Notes under the pieces: generated by a model
Databases searched by the model: none
The model's input: only the letters and a program-made list of their open reading frames with translations
Told to the model about the DNA's origin: nothing
NCBI GenBank assembly: GCA_963699825.1
Contig: CAVOVI010000009.1
Span: 124,001-188,000 of the forward strand
DNA from: SPDF01 sp963699825
Lineage (GTDB): Bacteria > Gemmatimonadota > Gemmatimonadetes > Gemmatimonadales > GWC2-71-9
DNA: 64,000 nucleotides
Direction of reading: 5' to 3'
Part shown: piece after piece, positions 59,884 through 64,000 of the stretch
How the letters are laid out: each line of letters starts with the position of its first letter
Numbering within the stretch: the stretch's first letter is position 1
Program-made: the position numbers and the translations under genes

Positions 59884-61415
59884 TCAGTCGGTTCGGGCCA
59901 TCATCCGCTTGATCGGCAGCCACCAGCGCGAACATCACCAGGCCGGAGACGATGGCGAACGCCGCCACCGCGCCAAACACCTGCGGCAGAGTGAACTTGG
60001 CGTAGAAGCCGAGCACGCCGCCGGCGATCAGGTTGCCGATCGAGGCCGCGAGGAACCAGACCCCCATCATCATCCCCTTGACCCGATCCGGCGCGAGCCT
60101 GCGTCATGGAGCTCAGGCCCACCGGGCTCAGGCTCAATTCACCGATGGTGTGCAGCAGGTAGGTCGCCACCAGCCACCAGGGGCTGACGAGGACGCCGTT
60201 CGCCGAGGCGCTCGCCGCGCCGACCATGACCACGAAGCCGAGGCCGACCGACGACCAGACCGAAGGCGAACTTGGCCGGGCTCGAGGGGTCACGCTTGCC
60301 GAGCGCCATCCAGATCCAGGCGAAGATCGGCGCGAAGATGATGATCAGGAGGGCATTGACCGACTGGAACCAGCTCGACGGGAATGCCCAGCCGAAGACG
60401 CTGTTGCGGGTGTTGTCCTGGGCGAAGAGGTTGAGGCTCGTGGCCGCCTGTTCGAACGCCGACCAGAAGATGGCGGCGCCGACGAACAGCACCACGATGA
60501 CGATCAGCCGCTTCCGTTCCTCCTTCGTCCAGCTCGTTGCCGCGCGAAGAGCCAGACGAAGAAGGCGACGACCAGCACGAGGTAGACCCACTTGAACCCG
60601 TCGGTGATGGCCTCGGCGCTGACGATGCCCTGGCGTACCATGAGGGCGATCGCCGCGACGACGGCCAGGAACCCGACGATCCCGACGCCGAGCTGACGCC
60701 GCGCCGACCGGCCTTCGTCGGACTCCGGCGGCACGCTGGGGTGAATGCCGGCGTCGCCGAAGTGCTTCCAGCCCAGGCGATACTGGATGACGCCGAAGAA
60801 CATGCCGATGGCACCGACGCCGAAGCCCCAGTTCCACGACGTCGCCGGGTTGAACCCCATCCCCTCGAGCACCCCCTTGAACTCCGCGCTCTGTGCCAGC
60901 CCGCCGACGATCAGCGGCGCGATGAAGGCGCCGAGATTGATCCCCATGTAGAAGATCGAGAAGCCGGCGTCGCGGCGCTGATCTTCCTTGCCGTAGAGCT
61001 CGCCGACGATGGCGCTGACGTTCGGCTTCAGCAGGCCGGTGCCCAGGATGATGAGGGCCAGGCCGAGGTAGAAGAGCTTCGCCCCGGGCACCGCCAGGCA
61101 GAGCTGGCCGAACATGATCAGGATGCCGCCGTAGAACACGGAGCGCCGGAGCCCGAGGATCCGGTCGGCCACCCAGCCGCCGGGGAGCCCGAGCATGTAG
61201 ACCAGCGCCACGTAGGTGCCGTAGATCGCCCCGGCGCGCCCCACGTCCATGCCGAGCCCGCCCGTGGCCACCGTGGCCGTCATGAACAGGACGAGGATGG
61301 CGCGCATGCCGTAATAGGCGAAGCGCTCCCACATCTCGGTGAAGAAGAGCGTGGACAGCCCCCGGGGATGCCCGAAGAAGGCCGTGTCGCTCGCCGGCGA
61401 TGTTGCAGTGGCCAC
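59884..61415 (-). CDS. POT/PTR2 family proton-coupled peptide transporter (five frame breaks)
   Basis: Major-facilitator oligopeptide symporter of about 508 residues. The signature FFTEMWERFAYYGMRAILVL (ExxERF) and LGTGLLKPNVSAIVGELYGK, RDAGFSIFYMGINLGAFIAP are diagnostic. Breaks (+1) lie near 60543 and 60530, 60255, 60100 and 59910; the spliced C-terminal half shows FWSAFEQAATSLNLFAQDNT, PSSWFQSVNALLIIIFAPIF and IGELSLSPVGLSSMT. Takes up di- and tripeptides. Five breaks in 1.5 kb is the highest density in the window. Confidence 0.88.
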
Positions 61416-61442
61416 GAAGCTGACTCCTGGTTGAAGTGATGA

Positions 61443-61967
61443 CTACTCCGCTCGCTTCGCCGCGACCTTGCGCTTCAGGTGCGCCAGCTGTGCGTCCGCC
61501 GCCGATTCCCGCGCGGCGCGGTCAAGTTCGTACCGCAGGCCGGCGTCTTCCACATCCGGCTCGAGACTCGGCAACGGCGCCGCGGCGCCCCGCCGTTGCT
61601 GGAATTCCGCCCGCATCGATTCATACTCGCGCTCGGCGAGCGCCAGCTCATCGCGCTGGACTGCCACTTTCCGCTCCAGCAGCTGCACGCGCTCGGTGTG
61701 TCGCGCAGTGAACCGATCAGCCACCTCCGCCGTCTCCTGGTCGCCGATCTCGGCCGCCATCCGCCCCCGCCGTTCGGCGTCGGCCAACTGCTGCCGCTCC
61801 TGGGTCAGCGCCCGCTCGGCCGCCGCCAGGGCATCTCGCATGGTCGAGAGACCCACCTTGGCCTCCACCAGCGCGGCGTGCAGCGCCTGCTGCTGCTCCC
61901 GGGCGTCAGGCGGCGGCGTCCGCTCGGCAAGGAACCGATCGAGGCGGTCGCGCAGGTTCTCGAACAC
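61443..61967 (-). CDS. Coiled-coil protein, PspA-like
   Basis: 174 residues, nearly all helical with heptads: LHAALVEAKVGLSTMRDALA, AAERALTQERQQLADAERRG, VQLLERKVAVQRDELALAER. The composition resembles PspA/IM30 fragments but the membrane-binding helix is not obvious. Soluble. Between the POT transporter and a zinc-ribbon gene. Function unknown. Confidence 0.65.
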   Translation of the reverse strand: MFENLRDRLDRFLAERTPPPDAREQQQALHAALVEAKVGLSTMRDALAAAERALTQERQQLADAERRGRMAAEIGDQETAEVADRFTARHTERVQLLERKVAVQRDELALAEREYESMRAEFQQRRGAAAPLPSLEPDVEDAGLRYELDRAARESAADAQLAHLKRKVAAKRAE

Positions 61968-61969
61968 CC

Positions 61970-62134
61970 TCAGGATTTCCGAATCGTCTTGGCGTAAAAC
62001 GGGGTGAATACCCGCTCGACCTTCGCGGACCCACAGGAGGGACAGGTCACCTTCACGCGGCCGAGATCCCGCATCGGGAGATGCCGGGTGAAGGCGTGGT
62101 CACAGGCGGTACAATGAAAGTCGTACGATGCCAC
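61970..62134 (-). CDS. FmdB-type zinc-ribbon protein
   Basis: 54 residues from the GTG at 62134. CTACDHAFTR and CPSCGSAKVERVFTPFY give two CxxC knuckles in the FmdB/CxxC-CxxC-SSSS layout, starting at residue 3-8 as usual. Regulatory or chaperone functions have been suggested for the family; none is shown here. Ends two bases before the next gene's start on the same strand. Confidence 0.8.
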   Translation of the reverse strand: MASYDFHCTACDHAFTRHLPMRDLGRVKVTCPSCGSAKVERVFTPFYAKTIRKS

Positions 62135-62273
62135 GGGTCGGACCTTTCTGGCAGGAAGGGGAATGTTACGGATCGGCCCGAGGGGCGTCAAGCGACCACG
62201 TCCCCCGCCCCCTCCATCCGGTGTAACTTTCCATCACGCATCTACGCCCGGCGCCCTCGACCCGGAGAGACCC

Positions 62274-62760
62274 ATGACCCGCCATTCCGGCCTGGCCGCT
62301 ATTGCCCATCCTGATCCTGGCCGCCTGCGGCGACGGGACGCCGCGTTCCGCCTGCGGCGTGGCTGCCCTCGCGGGCCCAGTGATGCTGCTCACGGAATTC
62401 GCCACCCCGGGCCAGACGCTCGGCCTCCCCCCAGACTCCCTGCCCGCGAGACTGGTGACCAGGATGGTTGCGGGGCCGGCGATGCCGGCCATCGTGGGCC
62501 GGACCGATTCGGGCTGGGTCGTCGGGGTCGAGGGAGTGCTTCCCGCGACGATCACCCCGGGCTTCGGCGTGCTCGTGCTCAACCCCGCCGGCGCCACCCA
62601 GGGCGTTCTGCTGTACGAAGGCGCCCCGATCGCCCAGGCACCGGTCCTCGGTACGGTGACGATCGAGTCCACGACGGTCCCCCTGCTCGGGATCCAGCTC
62701 AACCCCGCCAAGTACGAGGACCCGAAGTGCCCTGTGTTTCCTGATTCGGTCCTGCGGTGA
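62274..62760 (+). CDS. Small lipoprotein (one frame break)
   Basis: About 161 residues. ATG at 62274 with GGAGAG five bases upstream; a +1 break near 62305 joins MTRHSGLAAI to PILILAACGDG, making a lipobox LAAC. The mature part is beta-rich (WVVGVEGVLPATITPGFGVL) with a pair of cysteines (ACGVAAL and KCPVF). No family recognised. Confidence 0.65.
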
Positions 62761-62766
62761 GTCCGG

Positions 62767-63489
62767 CTAGATCAACCCATGGCCGCGGTGGCGGGCCCGC
62801 GCGAGGCGGTCGTCGGTCAGGATGTTGGGAAAGAACACCTGGTCGCTGAGCGCGGTGAGCGCGCCGCGGACCACCTGGAACCGTTCGGCAGCGACACGGA
62901 ACACCGTGTCGAGGCCCATGCGGTCCGCCAGCGCGTGTTCGGCGGCCAGGGCGTAGCCGCGCTGCCCGAGCGCATCGTAGTACCCGAGCCCGGGGCCGCC
63001 GCGACGGACACGCCGCGCGGCGATGTAGTCGGGGAAGACGCCTGCGAGCCAGAGGGCGTAGTTGCCGAGGTGCGCCATCACCTTGAATCGCCGATCGCCT
63101 TCAGTCTGCTCGAGGTCGGCCACGATGTCCACGAGGTATCGATGCCGGTGATCGTCGTTCCAGTCCACGCGCCAGGCCCGATCGCGCTGCCCGAAGGCGA
63201 GCAGCAGGGCCGCGAGGTAATCGGCGAGGTCGGCGTCGTCCACGCCCTCCGTGCGGAGTGCGTGCCGAACCATGACGTAGAGGAAGAGGGCTTCGGAGGG
63301 TGCCAGCAGCGTTCGCACCGCGAGGAGTCGTTCCGCGAGTTCCGGCGCGTCGAGCAGCGGACCTGGTCCTTCCCGTTCCAGGCGCCGCTCCCACCGGGCG
63401 CGAGCAACGGCGGAGCCTCCTGCCAGCAGCAGAAGGACGAGTTGCAGGTCGGATGGCGACAGCTGTCCTCGAGTGTCCGCGACAATCAT
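62767..63489 (-). CDS. Hypothetical alpha-helical protein
   Basis: 240 residues, soluble, helical, rich in Arg and Leu (LQLVLLLLAGGSAVARARWE; YVMVRHALRTEGVDDADLAD; YLAALLLAFGQRDRAWRVDW). Start at 63489 has GGGAG eight bases upstream. It is divergent from the sensor gene with 13 bases between starts. I recognise no family and no catalytic motif. Confidence 0.65.
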   Translation of the reverse strand: MIVADTRGQLSPSDLQLVLLLLAGGSAVARARWERRLEREGPGPLLDAPELAERLLAVRTLLAPSEALFLYVMVRHALRTEGVDDADLADYLAALLLAFGQRDRAWRVDWNDDHRHRYLVDIVADLEQTEGDRRFKVMAHLGNYALWLAGVFPDYIAARRVRRGGPGLGYYDALGQRGYALAAEHALADRMGLDTVFRVAAERFQVVRGALTALSDQVFFPNILTDDRLARARHRGHGLI

Positions 63490-63502
63490 CAGGTGGTCTC
63501 CC

Positions 63503-64000
63503 GTGATTGATTCCGTCACGCTCCGTCGGCTGACCGAGTTCTCCCGCGCCCTGCTTACCGCACGCGAGGAACAGCAACTGGCTGCCCGGCTCGGCGAGGC
63601 ACTGACGGCGGCTTTCACAGACGCGGCTGTGGTGACCGCGCTGTTCGACAAAAACCGCGCAATCCTCGTGCCCGTCCCCCTCCTGCAGACGCATCGGGCC
63701 ACCACCCCAGCTCCGCTCGACGCGGCGATGGCCGGTCCGATCGAAAGCGGCACCGCTGAAGGAACGTGGCTGGCGGGCCCCTTCAGCGTCAATGGCAACG
63801 CGGTCGGGGTCGCGGCCGTCTTGCTTCGCGGCAGAAGCGTGGAAACCGCCGACCGGGTCCTCCTCCAGTCGTACCTGGAGGTGGCATCCCTCGCGGCGGA
63901 GCAACTCCGCAGGGAGGCGGCGCACGAGGATGCACGGCGATCCTGGGAGCGAATGGTCGATGCCGTCCCGTTCGCTCTCTGCCTGGTGGATGCCCAGGGC
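63503..64000 (+). CDS. GAF/PAS sensor protein, N-terminal part
   Basis: First 166 residues of a protein cut by the window edge. A GAF-like domain covers residues about 5-135 (LTEFSRALLTAREEQQLAAR; WLAGPFSVNGNAVGVAAVLL), a linker helix follows (LEVASLAAEQLRREAAHEDA), and a PAS domain begins at WERMVDAVPFALCLVDAQG. This order is typical of sensor histidine kinases or diguanylate cyclases; the output domain is not visible. Start GTG at 63503, divergent from the preceding gene. Confidence 0.72.
   Translation, partial: MIDSVTLRRLTEFSRALLTAREEQQLAARLGEALTAAFTDAAVVTALFDKNRAILVPVPLLQTHRATTPAPLDAAMAGPIESGTAEGTWLAGPFSVNGNAVGVAAVLLRGRSVETADRVLLQSYLEVASLAAEQLRREAAHEDARRSWERMVDAVPFALCLVDAQG

Overview
The window is a dense, high-GC bacterial chromosome segment (roughly two thirds G+C). 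Start codons are often GTG. Genes are short-spaced with many 4-bp ATGA/GTGA overlaps, and many exported proteins have signal peptides ending in A-x-A-Q or lipoboxes. Large TonB receptors, DUF4097 and BIG2-type surface proteins, a degenerate DbpA-like protein and a HerA-SbcD-SbcC operon together suggest a Gemmatimonadota-type, probably uncultured, genome. That assignment is inference; no rRNA or tRNA gene was found to confirm it.

Layout. 1-1.5 kb: start of a glycerol kinase and an EamA permease. 1.6-6 kb: enoyl-CoA hydratase, then recF-dciA-gyrB with a clear promoter and terminator. 6-13 kb: nucleoside phosphorylase, TPR, GAF, NAD-dependent DNA ligase, a V4R protein and a repetitive DUF4097 surface protein. 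13.2-16.5 kb: phosphoribosyltransferase-tldD-tldE, with a dispersed palindrome fused to the tldE 3' end. 16.5-19.6 kb: TPR, Ig-like lipoprotein and acyl-CoA synthetase. 19.6-23.4 kb (minus): an operon with a pterin synthase, folE, an SDR, a propeller-M23 peptidase and a Trm112-like protein, preceded by a promoter/terminator-bounded non-coding RNA that resembles 6S RNA. 23.7-24.5 kb: a 56-codon membrane protein and a GIY-YIG nuclease gene bracketed by inverted copies of a dispersed palindrome. 24.5-33 kb (minus): aminotransferase, an unknown protein, HerA-like ATPase, SbcD, SbcC and GNAT. 33-36 kb: pseudo-helicase with a DbpA RNA-binding domain, HU, tdk, coaE. 36-40 kb: gcvH-gcvP-lipoate ligase. 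40.7-48.5 kb: complete peptide ABC transporter with RidA, PhzF, CsaA and a D-aminopeptidase. 48.5-52.4 kb (minus): a winged-helix-regulated membrane operon including an isoprenyl diphosphate synthase. 52.5-56.4 kb: lipoprotein and TonB receptor. 56.5-59.4 kb (minus): copper/cytochrome oxidase assembly module (esterase, SCO, PCuAC, CtaG). 59.4-64 kb: TSUP, POT peptide transporter, small proteins and the start of a GAF/PAS sensor.

Sequence quality matters to any reader. About 46 places in otherwise conserved genes need a +1 frame change (one extra base), on both strands, against only one -1 change. They fall in essential genes (gyrB, recF, HU, uppS) and have no shared motif, so they are most likely base-insertion errors in the assembly. 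Genes are therefore annotated across the frame breaks and the breaks are listed in each entry.

The most interesting structures are the GIY-YIG gene inside inverted palindromes (organised like a REP-transposase unit but with an unrelated nuclease), the candidate 6S-like RNA, the HerA/SbcCD operon with an atypical P-loop and an unknown upstream partner, and the pseudo-DEAD-box protein.
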